64,000 nucleotides of DNA from Capra hircus (GCF_001704415.2 NC_030824.1:32917022-32981021); one strand, 5' to 3'; shown: positions 1 to 12,705, counted from the stretch's first letter. Made by a program: numbers and translations. The notes: generated from the sequence alone by a model not told the origin.

Positions 1-316
1 ATTTTCCATAAAAGAAATTAATACATTTATTTTAAACAACTGGAAACTTTATCCTACTTATTGGGTTCACTGATATTGGAGTTTCTCAGGTAAACCTAAA
101 AACCATGGACATATTTTTACAGAGTTGTATTTACCACAAGTATTTTTTCACACTACAATTTGTCTCCTAATTTGCCAAATCTGGCATGTAAATATGCACT
201 ATATACAATACCATTCCCTAAATGTCAATATGAAACTAATTACATGTTCAAGGTATAAACAAATTTAAGATGTTTCATTATTTCTCTATTGTTTAAGGTA
301 CTTGGGCAAGAGTCAT

Positions 317-706
317 TAGAATTGATGCTTTTGAACTGTGGTGTTGGAAAAGACTCTTGAGAGTACCTTGGACTGCAAGGAGGACCAACCAGTCCATTCT
401 AAAGGAAATCAGTACTGAATATTCATTGGAAGGACTGATTCTGAAGCTGACACTCCAATATTTTGGCCACCTGATGTGAAGAGATGACTCTTTGGAAAAG
501 ACCCTGATAATGGAAAAGATTGAATGAAGGCAGGAGCAGGAGGGGATGACAGAGGATGAGATGGTTCGATGGCATCACTGACTCAATGGACCTGAGTTTG
601 AGTAAACTCCGGGAGTTGGTGCTGGACAGGGAGGCCTGGTGTGCTGCAGACCATGGGGCTGCAAAGAGTCGGACACGACTGAGTGACTGAACTAAGCTGA
701 ACTGAG
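317..706 (+). mobile_element. BovB LINE, 3' end fragment
   Basis: This is the 3' end of a 5'-truncated BovB (RTE-clade LINE). It runs from the conserved stretch encoding the end of the RT ORF (FELWCWKRLL-like) to the typical tail motif TCGGACACGACTGAGTGACTG followed by degenerate AACTG units. No intact reading frame remains. Confidence 0.93.
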
Positions 707-716
707 ATGCATCACA

Positions 717-3270
717 AGTAATCAAGTATGCTTTCCTTCCATACATTAAGACCAATATTAAGTAAGACTAGGTTGATTAGGAGAATTTGACTTTTTCAGT
801 TTTAGCATCAGATATGAAAAACAAATTACTTAAAATCAGTAGTCATGAAAGTAGACCTCTATCTTTTTAAGTAGCATTAATATAGACAGGAAATAGATTG
901 CTCAAAGATAGATTGATAAAGTAATATAAAATAGATACATGGATAGCTGATTGATAACCATATGCAACAATTAGAAAATGTATTTTATTTTATATAAAAC
1001 TCTTGTATAGATTATAAGTCGTATTTTAAAAATAGTGATGACCCAGGTAAGTCCAGATGCAGTGTGAGGTACAGTTGGCTATGTCAAGAAAACCACCTAT
1101 CATTACTTACTAGCTGTGTAAATATATTGCAGTCAGAGTAGTTCCACATTCCTTTGTTTCCATTCCTGTTAAAAGGTACAGTAAGGATAGCATTGAATAA
1201 ATCTATTAATATGTAAACAATATTTTATAAAACCAAGTATAAGTCTCATGCAAAAATAATGTTATATTGAATTTGAGATTTATCTGGGTTTCTCAAGGTT
1301 ATCTGCATGACATAGTAAGATTATCAGTATTACGTATGTATAACATATGCATAGGTCTACATTTAATTTAGAGATAGCACCACCAAAGTGTCAAATAAGT
1401 GAATCAGGAAGTCTGTCGTGATGTTTTAATAATTATTAACTTAAATATAGACCTTTTCATTTTCTCCCAAAAGCAACAAAAATATCAAAAATGAGAAATG
1501 TCTGTTCAGATCTTCCTGAGTTATTGTCCAATGGAGAGAAGAACTTCCATTTATCTCACTAATAGGATTATTGCCACATGGAGAAAAGGAAGGGGCTTTA
1601 CCTGGACAACAGAAGATTAGGATGGCTCCAGAGAACAAACTATCTGGAAGTGACTGCAGAAACATCTTCGAAGTGGGTATTTTATTTTTCATTCTATCAC
1701 TAAGTAAGAATTACTAACAAGTCATAAATTGTGGGTACTTATGACTGGTCTAAGGTTTTTACAATTATTTGTGCTGAAGATTCCCAGGAAAGTCTCTAAT
1801 GAAAAAGATTCAGTTTTGAAACATCAAGATTAAATCTTAGCACTAGTGTCAAAGGTTGAGAAATTCTTGTTTTAGAGTGTTTTAAATGATGGTTGATAGC
1901 TGGGTGGGTTATCAATCAGTGTATCAAAAATTGATTCCCAAATTTTCTTAACAAAGACCCCACACACTGGTAGTTCTCATTAGCTATCTTTTGAATTCTT
2001 CATTTATGAATAGAATAAATAAAATTATAGAACAAATTTGATTTTAAGAATAATTTTCCATCTAAAGCTTTTATGTAATGGCTATAGAATAAAATTCAGG
2101 GTCTCTCTTCATATTTCTCCTGAAATAGGAGCTAGGTATATTTAGCTATCTTGGATGCAGCTCCTGAGAAAAGGCTTACTGTTGTTCACAACAAATTATT
2201 CTACTGTGGTTACAGCATGCTATAAGACTGTGAATATTTATGGTGAGAAAGGTCAGTTTTGTCCTCTCATTTTATAGATAAGGAAATTGTGATCAAGTGA
2301 TGCATACCTGGAAGGACAACTCATGACCCCACTGAGAACTTGTCTTAGAGCTGTGCCTACAGGTTAACTTATTTTCACAAATTAGGTGAAAAAATTGAGA
2401 GGCAGTAGAATCAAATTATTCTCCTTTGCTTAGTATCTAATTAGTAGTTTTGAGAGTAGAATAAATGTTTGGTGAATTCATGATCTGTTAACCATCTGAG
2501 GTTATTTTTGTAGCATTGCTTTCTATCAGTGTCCTAAATCTGGAGAGCAAAGATCAGGGTTCACATTTTGAATATTTTAAATAATTTCTAATAATATTTC
2601 ACGTTGAAGGCATTTAACAGGTGATCATGGAAAGCATGAATGAATGAGAAGGAAATAATTCAGTCTATAAGATGATGATGTACATAACCAACACTGAAAG
2701 GCAAGAAAAACCTCATTCAAATTACTAAATTTATCTGTGCTAAGGCAAAGAATGCAAAATAATACAGTAGAACTTTCTCATTTGAAAGTAAAGCAAGGGC
2801 AGCTTTCTAAAATAAGGTCACCTAAACCCAGTGTATAACACATGGTTATCTCTAAAATATATTATTCTTGAAGCTTTTCAGTTTTTGAAAATGCATTATT
2901 ATCAAAGCAGACATTGCACAGCTTGTCTAATGCTTTGATGCTGAATGACTAGTTCTTAAGCTCTATTTTCTTTGTGGTTAAATCCTTGGCTGAAGGGCTT
3001 GTGAGTCTGCCAAGATAAAATAAAAACAAAAAATACCAGATAGAATAATACATCTACATCACAAATCACTAGACTAAAATCAAAAGAGATGACAAAACCA
3101 CAGAGAAGCTTACATCTACCGTTTGAGTAGTGATGATGCTATCCTTCTTTTAATACAAGAATGCTTATTTTGTCCTATAAATCTTGATTTATTCTCTAGT
3201 GACAGGTTGGTCATGTTAATGTAACTCATTTGCATTTAACAAATCCAAGCATAATATAAAATTCTCACAA
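717..3270. other. No gene or recognisable repeat
   Basis: AT-rich single-copy-looking DNA. A short minus-strand frame at 1441-1692 has no recognisable domain and is probably chance. Nothing else supported. Confidence 0.5.
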
Positions 3271-3273
3271 TTT

Positions 3274-3618
3274 AAAAAATAGCTTTATTTATTTATTTTT
3301 GGCTGTGCTTCATCTTCATTACTGCAGGAGTTACTCTTCTTTGCAGTGGGCTAGCTTCTTATTGCAACAGCTTCTCTTGTTGCAGAACACAGGCTCTGTG
3401 CATACAGGCTTCAGTAGTTGTGGGTGTGTGACTCAATAGTTGCAGGCACGTGGGCTCAGTAGTTGCGACTACTGGACTCTAGAGCACAGGTTCAAGAGTT
3501 GTGGCTCACAGGCTTAGTTTCTCCATGGCATGTGAGATTTCCCTGGACCAGGGATCAAACCCATGTCTCTTGCATTCGCAGGCTGATTCTTTACCAATGA
3601 GCCACCAGGGAAGCTCTG
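3274..3618 (-). mobile_element. CHR-type tRNA-Glu SINE
   Basis: A cetartiodactyl CHR SINE in reverse orientation. The right end holds the tRNA-derived head (complement of the box B region and a TTCCCTGGTGGCTC-like start), the middle holds the repeated cAGTAGTTGtGGC motifs, and the left end is the A-rich tail read as T-rich. A short flanking repeat CAATTT (3268-3273 and 3619-3624) may be the target duplication. Confidence 0.85.
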
Positions 3619-4031
3619 CAATTTTCTTATAATGTCTTATATTTGGAATAATATTTCAGATCAAGATTGTTTATAAGAAGACATAGCATGTTCTCATCAT
3701 CTTTTGTACAAAATCAAAGTATGTGAGGCAAAAGATTATGCAATTGGGTATTTTGTATGCAAGTAAACTACTGAAAAAATATGTCGCCACCAAATGCATA
3801 GGCAACCAGATTGTTCCACCTTAGATGTGATCCCCTTTTAAAATGATAATGAGTTACAACAAATACATTTATATGCAAATATAACCAGCAAATGATAGCT
3901 ATGCAAATTGTGTATATGTAAAATGCAGGAAAGCTGTATATTTTATAAACTCAACAGAGATTTTGACTGCAATTTGGAATACGGAATACATTACCATTTG
4001 ATGACTTAGATTTAGTCTCTCTTGAGGTAAC

Positions 4032-4725
4032 ATTCAGTTCAGTTCAGTCACTCAGTCGTGTCTGACTCTTTGCGAACCCATGAACCTCAGCATGCCAGGC
4101 CTCCCTGTCCACCACCAACTCCTGGAGTTCACTCATACTCATATCCATTGAGTCGGTGATGCCATCCAGCTATCTCATCCTCTGTTGCCCCCTTCTCCTC
4201 CTGCCCCCAATCAGCATCAGAGTCTTTTCCAATGAGTCAACTCTTCGCATGAGGTGGCCAAAGTATTGGAGTTTCAGCCTCAGCATCAATCCTTCCAATG
4301 AACACTCAGGACTAGTCTCCTTTAGGATGGACTGTTTGGATCTCCTTGCAGTCCAAGGGACTCTCAAGAGTCTTCTCCAACACCACAGTTCAAAAGCATC
4401 AGTTCTTTGGTGCTCAGCTTTCTTCACAGTCCAACCCTCACATTTATACATGACCACTGGAAAAACTATAGCCTTGACTAGATGGACCTTTGTTGGCAAA
4501 GTAATATCTCTGCTTATTAATATGCTATCTAAGTTGGTCATAAATTTCCTTCCAAGGAGGAAGTGTCTTTTAATTTTATGGCTGCAATCACCATCTGCAG
4601 TGATTTTGGAGCCCCCCAAAATAAAGTCTGACAGTATTTCCACTGTTTCCCCATCTATTTTCCATGAAGTGATGGGACCAAATGCCATTGTCCTCGTTTT
4701 CTGAATGTTGAGCTTTAAGCCAACA
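4032..4725 (-). mobile_element. BovB LINE, 3' fragment with RT C-terminal reading frame
   Basis: Reverse-oriented BovB of about 690 bp. It starts with the complement of the (AACTG)n tail and ends where the complement reads GTTGGCTTAAAGCTC. On the minus strand an open frame of about 190 codons (4742 to 4170) covers the region after the RT catalytic motif through the conserved FELWCWRRLLRVPWTARRS block to the basic GGRRRRGQQRMR end. It lacks the endonuclease and the RT active site, so it is a truncated, non-functional copy. Confidence 0.95.
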
Positions 4726-5091
4726 ACATAAAAATATTCCATTATAGAATTATTTTTATTTTTTTTGGTATGAAATAGAAATATGTGTAATCTAAGGGTA
4801 ATGAATGAAAAAAGTAATCAGCTTTCTAACAGTACTGAAGAAGACAGCCATTTCTGGCTTTTAACATATCAGCTTACAGATAAATATATAGGAACTAAGC
4901 AGTAAAATTATATTTTTATTCTACAAATTAATATCATGTAAGAAAGCTGTATAAAATGTATGCACATATACCTATAAATTCACTTATATACTAAAATATA
5001 GTATTTACATTATCAAAATGTGGTATGTCAAATTTGCTAAGACCTCTTCATATGTTCTATGAATCCATGAATCTAATCTCAGCTGTATTAG

Positions 5092-5305
5092 GGCTTCCCT
5101 GGTGTCTCAGATGATAATCTGCCTGCAATGCAGGAAACCCAGGTTCAATTCCTGATTCTTGGGCTGGCAAGATCCCATGGAGAAGGAAACAGCAACCCAC
5201 TCCAGTATTCTTGCTTGGAAAATCCCGTGCACAGAAGAACATGGAGGGCTAGAGTCCATGGGGATCACAGAGAGGTGGACATGACAGAGCAACTAACTCC
5301 CATAC
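5092..5305 (+). mobile_element. Bov-tA SINE
   Basis: The tRNA-Glu-derived head (GGCTTCCCTGGTGTCTCAGA, then box B-like GGTTCAATTCC) is followed by the BovB-derived body ending in a diverged GTGGACATGACAGAGCAAC. Confidence 0.92.
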
Positions 5306-5311
5306 TACTGA

Positions 5312-5765
5312 CTTAGTTTTCTATTGCTGCTATAACAAATTGTGGCAGACTTGGTAGCTTAAAACACACATAGTTCTGGGTGCCAGGATTCTAACATGGC
5401 TGTACTAGGGCAGTATTCCTACTGGATACACTTGAGCAAAATCTGTCTTTGTCTTTTCCATGGACTAGACACTTCCTATACTTTCTGGCTGCAGTCCCTT
5501 CCTCTATCTACAAAGCCAACAGTTAGGAATGTCCTAATTCCCTACTCCTCCTTTGCTGCTACTGCCTCATCTTCACTCCAACACTGATCCTTCTGGCAAC
5601 AACCCTTGTAATCAACTTTAGCCCGTCCAGATAACACAAGATAATCTTCCCTTCCCAAGGTCTGTAATCACATTTGCAAAGTCTCTTTTAACATGCAGTG
5701 TGATATAGTCTGGTCCTGAGGAATTTGGAATGACTGTCTCTCTGCGGCATTATTCAGTTCATCAT
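5312..5765 (-). mobile_element. MLT1-like MaLR LTR, reverse
   Basis: The left end (TTAGTTTTCTATTGCTGCTA, then a TAGCTTAAAACA block) matches the complement of the 3' end of MLT1-type MaLR LTRs, and the right end contains the expected ATAATCTTCCC...AATCACATTTGCAAAG block. The centre is diverged. The short frame at 5396-5587 lies inside this repeat and has no recognisable domain. Confidence 0.6.
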
Positions 5766-7184
5766 ATTTACTTTATTTTCCATTATTTGGGTGAGAATAA
5801 CTCATTCTGAAGACTTTCAACTGGAAAACTTCAACATATATGACTCTCAATATATTACCATCTCTGATAGTTACTGAAAATATTTTGCATTTGGACACTT
5901 ATCTTTTAATTTATTAATGCATTCAGAATAATTTATTGAGCACCTGTTACATGTCAGGTTCTGAGCTTGTGTGCTAGAGACAAACTGGTGAACCAAACAA
6001 ACATTGTTTTTCATTCAATGACTATTTCTTCAGTGCTCCCTTCTGTCAGTCACTGCTGTAGTTCACGGCAACACACAAGTGATCAAGAGAATAAAGATTC
6101 CTTTTTCATTTTGTTATGGTGTGGTGGTGAATTAGACAAAAGGAAAACTAAGAAATTTTTCAGAGAGTGACGTATTCTTTGCAAACAGCTAATGAGTTGT
6201 GGCAGATATATAGTATTCAGTCATTGTTTGATACATTAGCAGGGAGTACTTCTCTGAGCAGGTGACATTTAAGCTAAGAAACAGATAACATTAGTGACCC
6301 AGCCATGCAAATATCATGTTACATAAAGAGGAAATAGCTATTGCAAAACCCTCCAGGGAAAAGACTTTGCCCTTTTCCTCCTAAGCACCAAGGAACATGA
6401 AATATAACGTCATTTTAAGTAACACAGTATGTCCAATGAGTGAGGTGTCCAGGTCAGAGGGAGCAGCTGGACCTGCGGGGAACCACCCAGTCCCCCTTAC
6501 CTGGACTCACTTTGGTGCTCTGCTCTTTCTGACTTCCCCTTCTTCACTCCTTTCTGCTGTGCCTAGACTGTTATCTTCCTCTCAGGCAATTATTTTATGA
6601 CTATATCGTTAACAAGTACTGCTCACCACACAGCAGGACAATAAATCAAAAGACAAAGTGTTCGGGCAAGAAATAGTGACTTTATTCAGAAAACCAGCAG
6701 ACCAAGACAACGGTGGAGTGGTGTTCCAAAAAAAATCTTCCCTTAGTTAGAATTCAAGCTTCTTTTATACTAAAAGGGGAGAGAATGTGACTGATTGTTG
6801 CAAACTTCTTGGTGTCAAAATCCTTTTTTCTTGCAGTTGTTCCTGTATACCAGATGTTCCTATTAAAGCCTAATAAGATAAGTGTTATTCTCTATTCTGC
6901 AGCTTTTTATCTATATATGAGTGGAAGAGTGTTATACCTTTAAAGGTCAGAGTCTTGAGAAAGGGCTATCGTGTGTATTTCAGGCTGTACACCGCATTCT
7001 TTCATAAAGATGCAGAGCCAGCAGGATTCAGCACAGGTGACAGAGCACGTGGGTCACAGCTAAAGGGACAGATCCGGTATGGAGCCAGGCTTGTTTTGTG
7101 TGCTATACTATCATCCCTGCTTTATCATTATCAATATCCATCACTAACTTCCCAATTCCTTTAATGAGCCGGTTCCCTATCCCT
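5766..7184. other. No gene; possible ancient repeat
   Basis: At about 5915-6170 the text TTTATTGAGCACCTG...GTGAACCAAACAAACA resembles a common ancient mammalian interspersed repeat that I cannot name with confidence. Small frames at 5967-6170, 6397-6600 and 6955-7164 show no known domain. Confidence 0.4.
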
Positions 7185-7440
7185 ACACTAATATGTTGAA
7201 TTGTGTCCCTCAAATTAATGCATTGGAGTCTTAACCCCTTAGATTTCAGAGTGACTTTTTTAGAAATAATTTTGTAGCAGATAGAATTAGATAAGATGAG
7301 GTCTTTAGTTTGGGCCTTAATCCAAAATGAGTGTGTCCTTATAAACATGGGAAATTTGGACACAGAAACATGTATATATAGAATGCAGTTTGGAGAGAGA
7401 GAAAGAGAGGCATAGAAGAAAGGCTATATGAAGATAGAAA
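7185..7440 (+). mobile_element. MLT1 MaLR LTR
   Basis: The sequence reads ATATGTTGAATTGTGTCCCT, then CTTAACCCC, then GGGCCTTAATCC and TGTCCTTATAA, in the order typical of MLT1 LTRs in forward orientation, ending in a purine-rich GAGAGAGAAAGAGAGGC region. Confidence 0.8.
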
Positions 7441-7977
7441 AATTACTGATGATGTTTCACATATGGAGGACTGGGAAAATCATTCTGGCTTATACATGAG
7501 TTAACTTGAATTTTGTGCTAACTAAAACAGCCTGTTTTCAGCCTATCAAAGATGTATTGTACATCTGATTTAATTATTGAAGAAAAGGGTGCACTGACCA
7601 GAAGTAAATAATATTCAACTTGAAAATAAAGATGAAAAGCCTTCCTTCCTGAGATACCAGTGCTCTTCCTCCTTTGATGATAAGACTCTCTTGCCAGATG
7701 CCAAGACCCATATTCTGTATCTACTGATCTGTTTTTTTTCCAAACCTTGAAGGAATTCATCCTTGACTCATTTGATGTTCTTTGTTCTGACAAGACATAA
7801 AACTGTGGTGAAAATCATGCTTATCGCAAACAGTTCCTCAGCTTTATCTGAAAGGCTGCCTTCTGGACAATATTCCACAGTTTGGTTCAAATAAAATTAT
7901 TTTCTATTCTTAGAATAGACTGTTTATTGATTTTTTTCTGCCAATATCTGGTAATATTTCAGGCCACATTTTTTGGT
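7441..7977. other. No feature recognised
   Basis: AT-rich sequence without a recognisable gene or repeat; the minus-strand frame at 7518-7793 has no known domain. Confidence 0.45.
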
Positions 7978-8338
7978 CAATATTTTTTTTAATTGAAGTA
8001 TAGTTGATTTACAATAGTGTGCTCATTTCTGCTATGCAGCAAAGTGATTTAGTTATACATATATTATATTCTTTTTAAAATATTCTTTCCATTATAGTTT
8101 ATTACAGGATATTGAATATTATTCCCTGTGCCGTAAGTAGGAACTTGTTGTCTATCCATTCTTATATAATTGTTTGCATCTGTTATTCCCAAACTCTTCA
8201 TGCATCTCATGATTCATTCCTCCCCCTTGCCAATCATTAGTCTGTTTTCTATGCCAGTGATTCTTTTCTGTTTCATAGATAGCTTCATTTGTGTCATATT
8301 TTAGAATTCACATACAGGTGATATCATATGAATTGTTT
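7978..8338 (-). mobile_element. L1 3' UTR fragment
   Basis: Reverse complement of an artiodactyl/eutherian L1 3' region: a T-rich start, TTGAAGTATAGTTGATTTAC, CAGCAAAGTGATTTAGTTAT, TTGAATATTATTCCCTGTGC and TTCATTTGTGTCATATTTTA in the expected order. It ends abruptly and is followed by a separate L1 copy. Confidence 0.88.
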
Positions 8339-8734
8339 ATTCATTATTTACATTGATGGTCCCATTTATAATCCATGAAACACCTGAGGCTACCAGAAAC
8401 TTGGATAGATATCTGGTACAGATCATGGCCCTGTGATACCTTGATTTTGGTTTTATTTTATTTTTTTCTTCTTTTTTAAAATCTTTTTTGTTTTTATTGT
8501 GTATAGCCAGCTAACAATGTTTCAAGAGTTTCAGATGAACCACAAAGTGACTCAGCCATATACATATGCATGTATTCATTCTCCTTCACTCTCCTCCCAC
8601 CCAGGCTGCCACACAACATTGAACAGAGTTTCATGTGCTATACAGTAGATTCTCATTTGTTATCCACTTTAAATACAGCAGTGTTTGCATGTCCACCCGA
8701 AACTCCACAATTATCCCTTCCCCTCATCTTTCCC

Positions 8735-8999
8735 TTCCTTAGGGAATTCCCTGGTGGCTGACCCTTCCTTAAAGAATTCCCCAGTGGCTCAGGCAGTGGC
8801 TCAGATGGTAAAGCATCTGTCAACAATGTGGGAGACCTGGGTTCGATCCCTGGGTCAGGAAGATCCCCTGAAGAAGGAAATGGCAATCCACTCAAATACT
8901 ATTGCCTGGAAAATCCCATGGACAGAGGAGCCTGGTAGGCTACAGTCCATAGGGTCGCAAAGAGTCGGACACTACTGAGCGACTTCACTTTCACTTTCA
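8735..8999 (+). mobile_element. Bov-tA SINE with duplicated head, inside L1
   Basis: A Bov-tA flanked by a perfect 12-bp target duplication CTCATCTTTCCC (8723-8734 and 9000-9011). The head occurs twice: GGGAATTCCCTGGTGGCTGA, then a second start AAGAATTCCCCAGTGGCTCA and a repeated CAGTGGCTCA. The body ends with TCGGACACTACTGAGCGAC and a (TTTCAC)n tail. Confidence 0.95.
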
Positions 9000-9977
9000 C
9001 TCATCTTTCCCACTACCAACCATGTTTGTTCTCCAGGTCTGTGAGTCTGTTTGTTTTGTAAGTAAGTTAATTTGTATCATTTCTTTTCAGATTCCACATA
9101 CTAGGGAATGTTCCTTCTCTGAATTACTTAACTCAGTATGACAATCTCTACGTCCATCAGTGTTGCTGCAAATGGCATCATTTCATTGCTTTTAAAGGCT
9201 GAGTAATATTTCATATCCATTCCTTTGTCAATGGATATTTAGGCTGTGTCCATATCTTGGCTATTGTATATTTAGGTCTTCTGCCCTTTTGTTGATTGGG
9301 TTCTTCTGCTTATGTTTTCCTCTATGAGTTTTTTAAAGTCTGGTCTCACATTTAGGTCTTTAATACATTTTGACATTTTTTCTTTTTGTATTAAGTGTTA
9401 AAGAATGATCTAATTTCATTGTTTAATATGTAGCTGTGCAGCTTTCCCAGCAACATTTGTTTAAGAGACTGTCTTTCCAACATAGTGTAGTCTTTCCGAC
9501 ATTGTGTAGTCTTTCTCTCTTTGAAATAGATTAATCCCTATTTTTGGATTATTCCTAGGTATTTTACATTTAGTCTTAGATATTTTAATTGACCATAGCT
9601 GCAAGGGTTTACTTCTCAATTTTCTATCTTCTTCCATTGATTTATATTTCTATTTTTGTGCCAGTACCATATCATTTTGATGAATGCAGCTTTGTATTAT
9701 AGTCTGAAGTGAGGGAGCCTAATTCCTCCAGCTCTGTTTTTCTTTCTCAAAATTGCTTTGGGTATTTGAGGTCTTTTTTTCCTCCATAAAATTTTTAAGA
9801 TTTTTTGTTCTAGTCCTGTGAAAAATGTTACTGGTAATTTGATAAAAAATTGCATTGAATTTGTAGATTGCCATGGGTAGTATAGCCATTTTACAATACT
9901 GATTCTTCCAATTCGTGAACATGGCATATCTTTCTATCTGTGTGTTTCCTCTTTGATTTCTTTCATCAATGTCTTAT

Positions 9978-10187
9978 AGTGTAGTAAAGTCTCTCGGTCA
10001 TGTCCTACTCTTTGTGACTCCATGGACTGTAGCCTACCAGGCTCCTCAGTCCATGGAATTTTCCAGGCAAGAGTACTGGAGAGGGCTGCCACTTCCTTCT
10101 CCAGGGGATCTTCCTGACCTGGGGATTGAACCCAGGTCTCCTGCATTGCAGGCAGACACTTCACCATCTAAGCCACCAGGGAAAGGA
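9978..10187 (-). mobile_element. Bov-tA SINE, reverse, inside L1
   Basis: Reverse Bov-tA: complement of the body (CTCTCGGTCATGTCC through CTCCAGGGGATCTTCC), then of the box B region (GGGATTGAACCCAGGTCTCC), ending with GCCACCAGGGAAA. L1 ORF2-like sequence lies on both sides, with a short stretch of L1 missing at the insertion point. Confidence 0.93.
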
Positions 10188-10345
10188 AATTTGGATTTCC
10201 TTTACTTATTTTTCTTCTCTGATTGCTATAGCTAGGGCTTCCTAAACTATGTTGAGCAAAAGTGGCAAGAGTGGACTTTTTTGTCCTGTTCCTGACATTA
10301 GAGGAAAGGCTTTAAGCTTTTCACCATTGAGTGTGATGTTAGCTG

Positions 10346-10984
10346 TAGATTTTGAACTTGTATCATCGAGAACCATCTGGCCTCAGCTACCGTTTGTGTG
10401 TCTCACTTGTTATAGCAGCCCTAGGACTCTACTAAACCACGAAACATCCATCCAGCACCCCCATCTCCATAACCTTGACCTTGTTGAATTTAGAATCCTC
10501 GTGCAATTTGAAATCTGAACTTTGAAGTTGCTGGCTACAACTTCTCATGATTCCAGAATTTTGCTTGTCTACTCCCCTTGACCCCTTGAACATTTCCTTT
10601 GACCAGATTTGACCTCTCTACATATGTCCATTGATTTCTTTCCAAGGTTCACTTCCTTCTCAATATAGTCTATTGCTCATAACTGTACATTTTAACTATG
10701 CCCTTTCTACTAGCTTCATTCTTTTCATTCATGTTCTTTTGCTTTCTTTAACACATCATCATCCTGAATTATTTCCAGTTTTTGTTTTTAGTCTCCTTTC
10801 CTTAACTGCTGAGTAGAATAGTGAGAAAAAACTACATAAGCCTGGAAAGTTTTATTTACATTATTTTTAAGGCAAAGTGAATATACAATGAAAAGCATAA
10901 AGCTTATGCATATAATTTGCTAAGCTTTGAAAAGTGAGTTCATCCATGTAGTCCATATCCCTATCAAAACACACATATACTTAA
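10346..10984. other. No feature recognised
   Basis: Slightly less AT-rich sequence with short frames (10249-10518, 10631-10816) that partly overlap L1-derived DNA and show no domain. Confidence 0.4.
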
Positions 10985-10987
10985 AAA

Positions 10988-11377
10988 CTCAAATACCACA
11001 TATTAATGCATGTATGTGGAATCTAGAAAAACAATACAGATAAACATAATTTTAGGGCAGTAGTAGAAGCACAAACTTAAAAAACAGACTTCTGGGGACA
11101 GTAGAGGAGAGAGAGGATGAGATAAATTGAGAGAGCAGTCTTGACAAATATAAAATAGATCACTAATGTATTGCACGGAGAGCTCAGTTTGGTGCTCTGT
11201 GATGACCGGATGAGTGGGATGGGGGCAGTGGGAGGAAGGTTGAAGGGTAAAGGAGTACAGGTGTACATATAGCTGATTCACTTCCTTGTACAGCAAGAAC
11301 TAACACAACTTTGTAAAGAAACTGTACCCACCCGCCCACACCCTCCCCCTCAAAAAATAAAAATAAAAAAAACAAAC
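10988..11377 (+). mobile_element. L1 3' end with A-rich tail
   Basis: Forward L1 3' UTR: ATGTGGAATCTAGAAAAA at the left, a GA-rich segment, GTGACCGG-like and GATTCACTTCCTTGTACAGC blocks, ending in a CCTCCCCCTC run and an A-rich tail at about 11355-11375. Confidence 0.85.
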
Positions 11378-11604
11378 CCTCAAACTATTTCCTTTGTCAT
11401 AATTCCTTTTAAACAATTACAACCTGGTCACTCTGAGGCCAGCAGATAATGTTCTTTCGTGTCTAGCATTTTCTTTTCCCACAAAAATAGAGAAATGAAA
11501 GCCATTCTTGTGGGTAAACCAGTAACTGCATTCTTTCTATGCAGAGTACTCATCATTTGTATAAATATGAAATAGTTTGATGCAAATTTGTGTTGTTTTC
11601 AGGT

Positions 11605-11870
11605 TTGACTATGATGAACAATGTTTCTGTGACCATTCTGTGCATAAAGACCTTTGCATGGACTTATGTTTTTATCATTTTTGAATAAATTAATGAGTAC
11701 AATTGTTGTGTGGTATAGCAAGTATATTTTTAACTTTATAAGAAATATCTACATCTTTTCTAAAGAGTTCTTAGCACTTTACATTACCACTTACAATAGA
11801 CAAAAGTTAGAGTTGCTTCACATACTTGCAAATGTTTGGTGTTTTCAGTATTTATAATTTTAGGTACCTT
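11605..11870 (-). mobile_element. Old L1 3' UTR fragment, reverse
   Basis: Diverged complement of an old L1 3' UTR: TTTTTAACTTTATAAGAAAT, then a CATTACCACTTACAATAG block and GTTGCTTCACATACTTGCAA in the order found in ancient L1 copies. Confidence 0.65.
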
Positions 11871-12415
11871 AGGGAGTGTACAATGTGTCTTTCAGTATTT
11901 ATAATTCATAAATCTGAATATTATCCTCAGTAACTGTGTCAATCTGCCTGGAAAACATTGTGATTTTTGTTAATGCGCCATTTTACTAACGTCAAAGTAG
12001 CACATACTTCCGGCTACCTCCCACAAAATTCACCTGACAGATACTGGCTATAAAGAACTGAAAGACATGCAGCCACAAGAATATAATGAAGTGATAAATC
12101 ACTAAACGTCCTGTTACTCCAGCCAAAATAATTAACTACACACAAGTTTTCTTCATCTATACAATTTTAATTGAAGAGGTATTCTTCCTAAGGCAAACTC
12201 TTGGACCATGAGGTATGTTTTGGTAGTTCCTATAGAGATAAATTATCTTAAATTGTTGTATATATGTAACATATGTAGTGCAATATCTATACATATATGC
12301 AGGTACTGCTTTAAGCAAAATTTGTATTTTTATTAGAAACAAATATTCTTTACTATTATGGAAAATGTCAAATAGAGATGATAAACATAAAACAAGCATT
12401 GAGGCAAAGAGATCA

Positions 12416-12436
12416 TGTGTGTGTGTGTGTGTGTAT
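12416..12436. repeat. (GT)n microsatellite
   Basis: About ten GT dinucleotides; a second short GT tract lies at 12525-12538. Confidence 0.95.
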
Positions 12437-12538
12437 TGGTATTTAAATAATTAGTGTGCCCATTCTTGATTAGGGGACTGGAGAAAAAAGATCATATATA
12501 AATTATCTTTATCTTTATATATGTATGTGTGTGTGTGT

Positions 12539-12705
12539 AATTGTTTCACAATATTATGTTAGTTTTTGCTGTACCATGAAGTGAATCAGCTATATGTATA
12601 TAACCCCATCCTCTTGAACCTCCCACCCACCCCACCATCCTACTTCTATAGGTCATCACAGAGCACCAAGGTGAGCTCCCTCTGCTATACAGCAGCTTAA
12701 CTTAT
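12539..12705 (-). mobile_element. L1 3' UTR fragment, reverse
   Basis: GTTAGTTTTTGCTGTACCAT, AGTGAATCAGCTATATGTAT, CACCCACCCC and GGTCATCACAGAGCACCAAG match the complement of the artiodactyl L1 3' UTR. Confidence 0.8.

Larger units (their letters stand above)
8487..10345 (-). mobile_element. L1 LINE, 3' half, interrupted by two SINEs
   Basis: A minus-strand L1. Its 3' UTR is at 8487-8734 and 9000-9240 and the C-terminal part of ORF2 runs rightwards to about 10345. On the minus strand the frame 9927-9697 encodes the ORF2 C-terminal segment (KKNRAGGIRLPHFRL near its end), and a typical ORF2 block reappears after the second SINE (CTAGGGCTTCCTAAACTATG). It is internally deleted near 9240-9290 and 5'-truncated. 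It carries Bov-tA copies at 8735-8999 and about 9978-10187, so it predates both. Confidence 0.88.

Noticed and set aside
1441..1692. 83-codon minus-strand frame as a gene
   Set aside because: No recognisable domain, no splice or promoter context, in AT-rich DNA; expected by chance.
4170..4742. 190-codon frame as a host reverse-transcriptase-like gene
   Set aside because: It is the 3' part of a BovB copy on the minus strand; the plus-strand frame over the same bases is its shadow.
5128..5316. Frames in SINE bodies as small proteins
   Set aside because: The same peptide types recur at every Bov-tA and BovB tail, in both orientations; they are shared repeat sequence, not selected coding regions.
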